Assembly: GCF_000002995.4 (NCBI RefSeq)
Contig: NW_025062476.1
Span: 13,883,001 to 13,947,000, forward strand
Direction of reading: 5' to 3'
Source: Brugia malayi
Taxonomy: Eukaryota > Nematoda > Chromadorea > Rhabditida > Onchocercidae
Length of the DNA: 64,000 nt
Part shown: positions 41,490-64,000 of the stretch, one piece after another
How the letters are laid out: the number at the start of each line of letters is the position of its first letter
Position numbering within the stretch: the stretch's first letter is position 1
Translations under genes and position numbers: made by a program
The notes under the pieces: model-generated
The model's database searches: none
The model's input: the letters and a program-made list of their open reading frames with translations, nothing else
Told to the model about the DNA's origin: nothing

Positions 41490-44400
41490 TTAAGTTGCAT
41501 CAGGTAAACGAAGTTTCTGACTTAGGCACTTGTTTCTCTTCTTCGCTATTTTAAGCATTTCATATATTGATGATTTGGATGGCAATGGAAGATTCTTTTG
41601 AAAATCCTGAAGAAGACATTTCTAAAATCAGGTTATTAATTAACAAAGGTGTTAAAATTTACTGAATTCCGAAGTTTTGCGGTGTAATGCTCCAGCAGTT
41701 TCAGAGGTGTTTAAGAACGAGTTTTTAAGAATGACTATTAAGAAGAAATTTAAGAATAGCTTTCTCCTAATCGTGAAAAAAGAAAGGAGACAAAAAATGC
41801 AGAAATTGAGATAGTGGAATTTAAAAGTTCTGAAAATTCATAAATAACCAACTTTCAACAGCCTCTGCGTATCGATGAAGGTTCCGCTAACATTGCTCAA
41901 CGCATCAGATAGTTCATCTTTAAGCTTCGTCGCATTATGAATGCTTTCCAGAGCAGCGCTATTTGTTACTGCGTAAATTCGACGTACATTGGCACCTCGT
42001 GATTTCTGACCAATTATAACAAATCGACCAATATCACTTGTGTTTAAAACATGCCTGAAAGTATGATGTTATGAATATAAGACTTTATAGAATTTTTCTG
42101 ATAATTGCTTGTTTATCAACAAAGATTAGACTGAAAAATAGTACTGCTAGATAAAAATTTATCGCATTAATTAACACATACGTCCCACAACATGGTTCGA
42201 TGATATCTTGACCGAGTAATGCCGAACTCTCAACTGTAATGATCCGATATGAGCCGTTGGAGGATGCCTCCTGAATTTACAAATAATAAATGAATATTAA
42301 GAAAGTGAAGAAGAAAAAAGTGTTTGGGGAACAAGATATGAAAGATGTGAAAATTCTATCGCTAATACTTCTAACATTCTGAAATTCCAAACATCAACAA
42401 TTAATATGCAAAAGTAAAAAGATGAAATTTTACTTGTGAAATGTCGAATGCAGAAAAATCCTTATGCAGAGAACCTAATTCTTCTTGCAAAATGTATTTC
42501 ACCGTAACGTTTATGTTACTTTCAATAATATTATTCACCATTGCCATTACTTTTTCGATCTGTAATCCTTTTTGTTTATTTTATTTCCTTAAAAGTTTAT
42601 AATACATCATTTTACTGAACAACGATAAAAAAGCAATTATTCTACACGGCAGTTTATAACTTGATTTCCGGTAAAGTTATTTCGAAAATACAAATCTCTG
42701 TCTTCAGAAGAATGTTTAAAAACAAATCTTAACATTAACGAGCTGTCATATGCTTATACTTTTAACTAAATAGTACTCGATTTGAAACCACAGATAAGAG
42801 AATAAAAAACTAAACAAGCAAAAGCTTTGCATCATCGACCTTGAATTGTCAACTAAGAAGCTTCAGTAGAAAAAATGAAGGAAAACTTGACATTATGCAG
42901 AGAGAAGAGCAGATATATGTATTAGCTAGTAAACAAAGTTGCTGACTAACTGTAAGAAGAACGAAAAGCAAACCTTTTCAAGAGCGATTTTTTGGTCAGG
43001 AATAAAGAAATCAAAATGTAACTTATCAGGGCCAATAAATGAACCCATCTGACGGACTGATACACCAAATACTTTTTCGAGAGCAAAATGAAGAATATGG
43101 GTAGCAGTATGACCACACATTAAAAAAAACCGTTGCTTCTGCAAAGATGAGAAAACATAGAAAAAAAAAAAACTGTATTTCTCATGATAAGGGCTGAAGA
43201 GCGATTAGAAGTAACAATTTTAGAAACACTCTACACTCACAGGATCTATAATCTGCGTCAAGTTTACGCCTTTTTCCAAAATTCCATTATCTGCTACTTT
43301 CCCTGTATGAATGATGTAGCCATTTCGTCTTTTCACACTATTCACAATAAATATAGTATTCTAGAAAAAAAAAAAAAAAAAACGAAAAATTATCATAAAT
43401 AATAAAGACCCATTATGATAATATATCATTGTTATAATTCGCTTTTGTCCACTTTTTCATTTCAGATAATTAAACCAAATGATTATTTAAATAAAAATTA
43501 TGTATGTTTCACAACAGAAATTCAAAAAAATGTTCTATAAATTCCATAATTTAAATGTGCAAATCACATTTAAATTATCTTGAAGGATGCCTCTGTCGTA
43601 CAATTGCCCTCCTTGTTCAGCAAAAAAAATAGTCGAATCCATAACGACAGACCCTAATTCGCCTGGATTAAGCGACATTACATTTTTACCATTGACATCA
43701 AAGATTGCCACAACAGTACCTGTCCTGCTCGGGAATTCTGAAAATTCTACTTTTTCCACTTTTTGTAAATTTAGGTTTAAGCAAATCCTCTTTTTTATTT
43801 AAAAAGAACTTGCTAAGAAAGCTGAAGGCAAATGTATCTGTTATGCTTACTATAAAGTTTCATTTCCTTAAACACAAGGAACTCGTGCTCATCGGTTTTG
43901 GAGCCATTTAAAGATCAAAGTATGAAATAAATTGAATATCTCGATAATCTAAGTTTGTTCTACATCGATTTCACACAATATAAGTTTGTTTAGATTGATC
44001 AAAAAGCAAAAGCTACCCACCATACTTGCCCAATTCAATCCGTTCACAACAATATTTTTCTGAATCATTCGTTGGCTCTACACCATTCAGTATCATTTCT
44101 TCTAAATCGATTTTTTGCCAAAGCTCCTCTTCAGCTTTTTGAGCTTTCTAAAACTTCTTTCCATTAACAAAAAGATACAATTTATTGGCAGCGTGTTTAA
44201 GAATATTTTCTTAGAGATATACTATTTTATAAAAATTATCAACGTTAGAAGTCCCAGCTGACAGTGGAATATAAACAATAAACATAAGCGTCGCTCATAT
44301 GCGCTAAGCTTTCCGAAATATAACTACTTTTATGTTTCTTCTCTTAATTCCCAATTCCCAATAGAGTGATTATAAAAGAGGGCAAATAGCAAAATTATCA

Positions 44401-47231
44401 CCTAATACACAACATAACTGAAAAATTACTTGAAAATTAGCCAGACATTGTTGGAAGCCATCTACATCAACTTTCAACCCTTTTTCTCTACATATCTTTT
44501 GGGTTATTGACAATGGAAGACCGTAAGTTCCTGACAACATCCACGCAATTTCTCCTAAATAAACAGTAAACTGGTTCATAATGAAAATATATTATCACAT
44601 TTGTTTTTGGAAAAACAAAATATGTGAATGGGATGACAATGTACCATCTAAGGGTAAAATTCAATGTAATGCAGCACGTCTAACGGCAACTTAAATTTAC
44701 AGTTTGTCATTAAACCTTTCTAGGTTATTTAATGCACAGTAGTCAATTAATTAAATCCGGCCAAATAACTTTTCGAGACAAAAACTATCGAGAAGTCGAA
44801 AAGAACAACGATACCTGACAGCACATGTTGCTGAGATGCAATATTATGCTCAAGTAATTTACAGCCTTTGTCATAACTTCTCCAAAACAACTGTTCCTCA
44901 GACATAACCGTTTTAGCTATTACAGTTTCACAAGCTGCGACATTGTTGTACAGTAAAGTCTGAACGTGAACGGAAAAAAAATTTTTTGAAAGTCCATCAA
45001 AAATTATTCATTTTATTCACTTGAATAACTTAATTATATGACTGAACTTACTATATGATTAACAAAATCAGGCACTAAAGATGCTAACATCCCGCGTTCT
45101 GCACCAAGCGTGAGGGTAAAATTCAATGCAGCACGTCGCAAAACCCGTCGAAGATGATACCTGAGAGAAAGTACTATACGAAAGAAAACTATAAGAGATA
45201 CTGTATGAAAAAAAGGATACCATAAGAGTTCAACTAATAATTATAGAAATATTTCGAAACTTGGAATTGACTGTTGCCAACAAAAGGCCAAAGAATTGTG
45301 AAAATGTGTACAGGAATAGCGCATATCACAAATAGAAAGAGAAATAAATATATGACAAAATTAACGAGGACACCTCTTATTCAACTTGTCGGTATTAAAT
45401 ATTGGATAGAAACAATAAACAGAAATAAAATATTGACACTTCACCATTAAGGAAATACACCCTAAGAAGCAACCTAAGCAAAACGAACCCTCGATTTCGT
45501 GAACTAGGTTCGACACCGTCTGAAATCATAATACAAGCAGCACGAAGATGATCCGCCACAATTCGATATGCTGTGTCGATATCCCCCAGTTGTCCACCAT
45601 ATCCTCTAACTTTCGAATACTAGAAATTTGGAATTCAACGAAAAAATAAGATCACTAGTGTACAAGACTTCAAGCAAAGATAAAATTTAAAAACTTTTAA
45701 AAGTGAACTGAAACTCTAAAATCCGAAAAACCAACCTCGTGAATAATTCTCATTAATGGAAGAAATAAGTCGGTATCATAGGCAGAGTGTAATCCTTGGA
45801 CAATACTCACTAATCGTTCGAAACCCATTCCGCAATCTATGTACAACGTTGGTAAACTACTGATTTTGCCTGATATATCCCTGTGATAAACTGTTCTGGA
45901 CTAATACGGTATCTTATTCACTGCTTTTTGCTCATGCTTTCTAATTTTTTTAAATTCCAACAAGAAAAAATTTTGAAACTTTCCAGTAATGCTAAAATTT
46001 CTTCGAATATTAATAATGAAAGTAACAGAATCTTGAAAATACTACCTACTGAACTGCATAAAAACAAGATTCCAAATTTCGACTACTGTTGGATTACTTG
46101 AATTAACAAGTTTCTGTGCCTTTCGATTACCAATAAGATCATAATGAATTTCCGAACAAGGACCACATGGACCCGTCTGAGCCATCTCCCAGAAATTATG
46201 ATTGGAACAAAAGCCAAGAACACGATCTTCAGGGACACTGCAAAAGATAAACCATGTAGATACGATTGTTTTTTCGAAACAAAATTTCTAACTATACCCT
46301 AATTTAATCCAAATATCGCGGCATTCACGATCTTCCTTTAACTTCATGCTTTCATCCCCACCGAAATAGGTAATATATAAGCGATCAGCTGGTATCTTGA
46401 GGACGTCTGTGAGGAAGTTCCATGCATATAAACATGCTTCCATCTGAAACGAGGAAATTTGGTGAGCTATTAACATGCAATCCTGATTATATATGCTTCC
46501 TAATCATCTAGCATCAGTTCATTCCTTCAGCTCGAACAAATAAAAACCGCAATTAAGTACAATGAGTACAACAGTTTCTAGTTGTATACTACTACATTTC
46601 AAGCCTACTAATATTATAAAAAATTACAAACGTGGAATTATTTCAATACCTTTAATAGAAACAAAATAAAAATTAGAATTCAAAATTCAAAACCTTTGAG
46701 TAGCCACCAAATGAATAGTTTCCAAGCATTTCGAAAAATGTATGATGTGTCAAATCACGGCCAACATCGTCGAAATCATTATGCTTTCCACCAATACGAA
46801 TACACTTTTGCCAGTTAACAACATTACGTAAAGCGGCCAATTTGCCTTCTGTATATTTAGCACCCAGAAAAAGTGGCTTGAACTAAAATGGAAATATGTA
46901 TACACATACTTTTTTTTTTTTTTTGAAAACTCCTCATTTTGAAAATATGGAACAGTATTTAAGCATTTCCGAAATGCTTTATAAAAGTTAAGTAGGCATT
47001 TTTTCAAGAAAAATTTAAAGTATATACCTGATTCATCCCCGCATTAACAAATGTAACGGAGCTATCATCTTCTGGAATAACAGATGAAGAAGGCACATAT
47101 GTATGATTATGTTCTTTGAAGTACTCTAAAAAAGATAAACGAATCTGTTGTGCCGATAAACGACGTATATGCACACGCAAACATGAAGTGGCCCAGATGT
47201 AATATGCAGTATTCGACCATAATTTATTCAT
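41490..47231 (-). CDS. aars-1: Alanyl-tRNA synthetase, mitochondrial type, complete
   Basis: Charges tRNA-Ala with alanine; 843 aa in 17 exons: 47231-47028, 46882-46694, 46443-46298, 46237-46046, 45880-45736, 45619-45474, 45160-45052, 44959-44815, 44554-44430, 44147-44021, 43737-43568, 43360-43241, 43138-42974, 42559-42434, 42270-42182, 42054-41853, 41621-41490. All junctions are in phase. Class II landmarks are NAGMNQ (residues 63-68), [13 protein letters not shown] and [10 protein letters not shown] (about 99-122) and motif 3 GMGFERL (261-267). The editing site has HTATH at 616-620 and CCGTH at 730-734, giving the four zinc/editing ligands; CCGTH rather than CGGTH is the form in mitochondrial AlaRS. 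A short Lys-rich C-Ala end follows. The first 25 residues (Tyr, Trp, Arg, His, few acids) look like a mitochondrial presequence, and no second Met could make a cytosolic form. The exon 6/7 join gives [12 protein letters not shown], a few residues longer than usual, so that junction is less certain. Confidence 0.96.
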
Positions 47232-47242
47232 CACGAATACAT
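47231..47242 (-). promoter_or_regulatory. Three-codon uORF overlapping the AlaRS start
   Basis: The presumed 5' leader begins after the acceptor at 47252 and contains ATG TAT TCG TGA. The stop codon TGA shares its last A with the main ATG (TGATG). This arrangement favours termination-reinitiation control of translation, if the leader really begins at that acceptor. Confidence 0.4.
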
Positions 47243-47251
47243 CACCAATTT

Positions 47252-47262
47252 CTGCAAAGAAA
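47252..47262 (-). other. Splice acceptor ahead of AlaRS start (likely SL trans-splice site)
   Basis: TTTCTTTGCAG ends at 47252, only 20 nt before the start codon. No upstream coding exon was found. In nematodes such a site is usually where the spliced leader joins; a cis-spliced 5' UTR intron is the alternative. Confidence 0.5.
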
Positions 47263-48847
47263 AAAGGGAAAATAGAAAGCAAAATGTAAATATGTTTCAC
47301 TTGCACTTTTCTCCTCACAGTTATATTTATTCTTTTATACTTATATCTATTCTTCTGCTTTTATTTTAGCTGATATCATAAAAGATAAGCATCAAAATAT
47401 TACTGTTATATAACAAAAAAGATTACTAATATGTAATATTTTCCTTTACTTTCTGTCCGAATTAATTTCCCAGTAATTTGAAAATTTTCTTAACATCCAC
47501 AAATTTTACTTTATATATACATATACTTTATATATACTATAAATTCTTTATAAATACATATATACGTTTAACCAATCAACTCCATCACGTCAACCCACGG
47601 AATCAGCCACGTCAATCCCTGGAATTCATCACGTCTATCCATCACGTAACCATCAAGTGGTGCCAGGGCAGGATCGAAATGAAATAATCTGTCTCACTGT
47701 ATCATTTATCATTTTGTTATTGAAATTCTCCCTTTCGTTTTCTTCAAAAAAAGAATAGAAAAGATGGTGGCCAAGGTGTGATGCAACAATGAGCCTAGTT
47801 AGTTGAGACTTGTCTAGGCCATTTACTATTATATTTGGATTCAGCTTTCACACACTTTCCATATTAAGTTTAATTTTATATTGTTTAATGGAATAATAAA
47901 GGAAGTGAATAATTTCTTCTTCATCTTTTGACATTCTTCCATTATTGGAAATTAAATGCTGCATTTTAAATATATTACATTTTATGTATTACTGCTATAT
48001 TTTCCAGTGAGATTTGACCAGGAAGAATTATTGTTTATTCACAAAATTATATAAACATGTAATAATTGTAGCATATGAGCAAATGTTGTATTATTTATTC
48101 TAACTTATTCGGGATTTAATATTAATTTAAGTAATTTAATTACAGATCTAATATTTCTCAAATTTTATAGATTTTAAAATGAAAAATTTCAGTTGTTGTA
48201 TTGGTAAATTGAAATGAAGTATTAAATAAATTTATCCAATATAAATTTATAAATTATAATTTATTAAAGAATTGTACAAATATACTATTATCAATTAGTG
48301 ATTTGAATGATATTATTTCAAGTGACACATATTATGTCAATTTATTCGTCATCTTTGACTCCTTAATTACTTACTTAAATTTACTTACAGAGTATTATGA
48401 TTTTACAAATTGGTGTAAATTTACAATAACAAATTTTTCTTCTCACAAAAATATAAGCTAATAAATTTAACTTAACATATCATATTCTATTCTGATTCTG
48501 AAAAATATTACTATGTATTTCGAGAAGAAAAGAAAGAAAATGAAATTAAAAATTCATGAAATTTTGACCATAATTTTTCATTTGAATTTTTCGTCCTTTT
48601 TAAAAAAAAAAAATCAATAAATAAAAAGGAATGAAAACTTGAAAATTATGAATTGGATTTGTTTCATTTTGAAGAAAAAGCATAATTTATCTAAAATTAT
48701 CTTTTTCTCTTCTGAAACCATTCTAAAATTTATGTTTTTGTGCAAGAAAAGGGTTTTTTTTTTTTATTTCTTTTTTTGATAATATAAAAATGGACTAATC
48801 TAAAAAAAAAAAATTAAACAAAATAATAATTTCAGAAAAATGTATCT
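47263..48847. other. Spacer between AlaRS and malic enzyme A
   Basis: The spacer between the aars-1 start and the malic enzyme A stop is about 1.7 kb. It contains no supported exon. Four CACGT elements at 47586-47647 lie 350-420 bp upstream of the aars-1 start. The rest is A+T-rich. The distance is larger than typical nematode operon spacing, so independent promoters are likely. Confidence 0.6.
47586..47647 (-). promoter_or_regulatory. Cluster of four ACGTG elements upstream of AlaRS
   Basis: CACGT cores at 47586, 47608, 47630 and 47643 are spaced 22, 22 and 13 bp apart. On the gene strand they read TTACGTGATGG, AGACGTGATGA, TGACGTGGCTG and TGACGTGATGG. This resembles bZIP (ATF/CREB/XBP1-type) sites, or a decayed minisatellite. 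The function is inferred. Confidence 0.35.
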
Positions 48848-48853
48848 TTTATT
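48848..48853 (-). terminator. Poly(A) signal of malic enzyme A
   Basis: AATAAA on the minus strand lies 88 nt after the stop codon of the upstream malic enzyme gene, a plausible 3' UTR length for a nematode. Confidence 0.5.
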
Positions 48854-48940
48854 CAATCAGTAAAATTAATAAACTAAATGATAATTGATTACATTATCAG
48901 TCAAGCAACAGATCATATGTAGAATATACCGTTGCTACCG

Positions 48941-55140
<6,200 letters not shown>

Positions 55141-55167
55141 TATCGTTGATGGCGTATTATTAGTATC

Positions 55168-55176
55168 CTGCAAATC
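55168..55176 (-). other. Splice acceptor ahead of malic enzyme A start (likely SL site)
   Basis: ATTTGCAG ends at 55168, leaving a 27-nt leader before the ATG at 55140. No earlier coding exon is needed for the protein. Spliced-leader addition is the natural reading, and a cis-spliced 5' UTR intron is possible. Confidence 0.5.
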
Positions 55177-56927
55177 ATAAATTTATTTTTTTTTTTTTTA
55201 ATTTGAAAAATTATTTTTAATATAATTATGTGTAAAGTAATAATAAAATATGATAATTTCGTTGAATACAAAAATTTATGAGAAAAACTATTTAAAGTAA
55301 TCTTGAAAACTCATATAAAAAATGTTGTATGATCAATAAATGAAGAAAATATGAAATGAATAAATTCATATGATTCGTTTCCCATTTATTTATTTTTTTA
55401 ACACATATAAAATGAAACACTATGCTTTCCTCTTTTTTTTTCATTTATTCGTCATCCACTCAATTTTTATGATAAATTAAAAGAAATGCTGCTGTAATGG
55501 AGTTCTAATTAAGGATTATATAATTAATAATAAAGAATAATTCTGCAATTATTTGTTTTTGCTTTAAAAAAATTAAAAAAATTTCACTTATCATATTTTT
55601 TCTTCATATTTAAATATTCTTTACAAAATGAGCTTAAATATTATTAATGCATTGATAATAATGATAATGATAACAGATATCACTTAATCTACACTGATAA
55701 TGATTACGATTGATATTGGAAATAGTAGTATTGGTATTGGTATTGAAAATAGCAAAATAATATTATTGAGCTATTGACGGAGATAGTGATAAAAAGCGTT
55801 GTTAGGAGATGTTTCTACATTGATAACGATGATAACGATTACAACTGATGTTGAAAAGAACGAAATATTATTAGTGCACTGTTGACGATAATAATGATAA
55901 CAAATGATGTTAAATGATTAAATGATGCTCGTACATTGATAACGATGATGACAGCGATTACGATTGATAATGATAATGATGACAGTGATAAAAGCATGAA
56001 ATAGATTGAAATGAAGAAAAATGAGAAGAAAAAAGAGCAATGAATATTAATAGTATAACAAATATCATTACAAATAACATTTCTCACTTTTTTCTTTAAA
56101 AAAATGAAACGAAGGACAAATAACTAAATAACTTCCTTCTATCTTTGTTCTTTCTTTTCACACTAATAATAAGTTTAATGTAGAAAAAAAGCAAAAAGAA
56201 CAAATCGCTTATTGCTGAATTACTAAATTAAATATTATTTTCAAAATTTGCTGAATTGCCAAATATTATCAATCACATTTCCATCTGCTAATCATTAATT
56301 AATTAATTTGTATTTCTGTCTATGACATAAGTTTAGATACAAACAATTCAAATATAAGCATTTGAATGTGTATATGTATACTAATTTATATACAATTACT
56401 GAACATTTACATTGTTCTTATCAAATGAATCAAATGAATAAAACGATATTAATGATAGAAAATTTATTTTCTCCTTCTTTTGCTTTTCTATTTAATCTTC
56501 TACATCTCAATGTTCTTTTTTCTTATGTATCTCATAAAAAAATTAAAAATGAAAGAATAAAACTGAGAGAAATAAATATCAATTAATTAATAAATTATAA
56601 ATTAAGTTTCTTAACATAATTCAATAAATGAGTCGTTTTTGCTGATAGTACAATTTGCTGTTAATTATTCTAATTTGAAATGATCTAAATTAATATTTCT
56701 AAATCAAATAAATATCATGCTAAATCCTAATTAAATTAATCATATTTTCATAATAAATAATAGCTCGATAAAGCAAATTTGATAAAGGACAAGGAAACAA
56801 GAATAGGTAGAAAGCAATAAATTAAATTTATATAATTTCATCAAAAGTTTTTGAAAACTGAAATTAAAATGAAAAATGAATAATTCGGATATATCACACT
56901 TTGTTCATCTTTTTTTTTTAAATAAAA
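55177..56927. other. Spacer between the two malic enzyme genes
   Basis: The gap between stop codon B and start codon A is about 1.8 kb. It holds no supported exon. At about 55640-55990 there is a degenerate GATAAT/GATAACGATGAT repeat with several recurring phrases (such as TGATAACGATGA). The rest is A+T-rich. It should contain the 3' end of copy B and the promoter of copy A. Confidence 0.6.
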
Positions 56928-63823
<6,896 letters not shown>

Positions 63824-64000
63824 TTTTGATAGCGACAAATGTGATTGTACCTACATTAATAATTCATTAACGAGATATAGCATAATAAAGAAGAATTATA
63901 AAATTTCAAAACTCCTTTTTGTATATTGCTGAATTCTTTCAAATTAACAACGATAATAGATAAACAACCAACCATCGCTGATATAAAAATTTGAGAGTAA
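63824..64000 (-). promoter_or_regulatory. 5' flank of malic enzyme B, cut by window end
   Basis: An acceptor-like ATTAATGTAG ends at about 63850, some 27 nt before the start codon, matching the leader length of copy A. It may be a trans-splice site. Upstream promoter DNA is mostly outside the window. Confidence 0.3.

Noticed and set aside
47581..47690. tRNA-like or RNA gene at the CACGT cluster
   Set aside because: No cloverleaf or TPsiC-type arm could be drawn; the CACGT repeats explain the odd composition.

Overview
The window is nuclear DNA of a small-genome animal, most likely a nematode of the spirurid/filarial type (clade III). The evidence is very A+T-rich noncoding DNA full of poly(A/T) runs and microsatellites, genes split into many short exons by A+T-rich introns that end in TTTCAG or TTTTAG, 3' splice acceptors a few bases upstream of start codons (the pattern of spliced-leader trans-splicing), and an Ascaris-like mitochondrial malic enzyme. 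The species cannot be named from the sequence alone. No rRNA, tRNA, CRISPR array, transposon ORF or bacterial gene was seen.

Layout: four protein-coding genes could be built by hand, all on the minus strand. (1) 20055-21881 is a D-type cyclin (cyd-1-like) with five recognised exons; its second cyclin fold is missing or lies in exons I could not find. (2) 41490-47231 is a complete 17-exon mitochondrial-type alanyl-tRNA synthetase (843 aa), with class II core, editing domain and C-Ala region. (3) 48941-55140 and (4) 56928-63823 are two complete 14-exon mitochondrial malic enzymes (628 and 630 aa) in tandem. Exons 3-13 of the two copies have identical lengths and phases, so they arose by tandem duplication.

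The rest is noncoding as far as I can tell. 1-20054 and about 22100-41489 are gene-poor blocks with simple repeats, two notable minisatellites (12199-12368 and about 33904-34190), and a few islands of higher sequence complexity (about 16638-16790, 22030-22100, 23085-23290, 24060-24290, 27430-27660, 36040-36560, 39540-39800) that could be regulatory DNA or undetected small exons.

Functionally, three of the four genes point to the mitochondrion: an mt-AlaRS for organellar translation and two malic enzymes with distinct presequences. Malic enzyme is the branch enzyme of anaerobic malate dismutation in parasitic worms. The most interesting signal is that the tandem copies differ at the position that sets cofactor choice in this family: Gln in copy A (NAD-like) and Lys in copy B (NADP-like). 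Copy B also has a GC-AG intron, and copy A carries a fresh micro-duplication of an exon end inside its intron 12. The cyclin has an N-terminal FxCxE in the place of the Rb-binding LxCxE motif, and E2F-like sites upstream.
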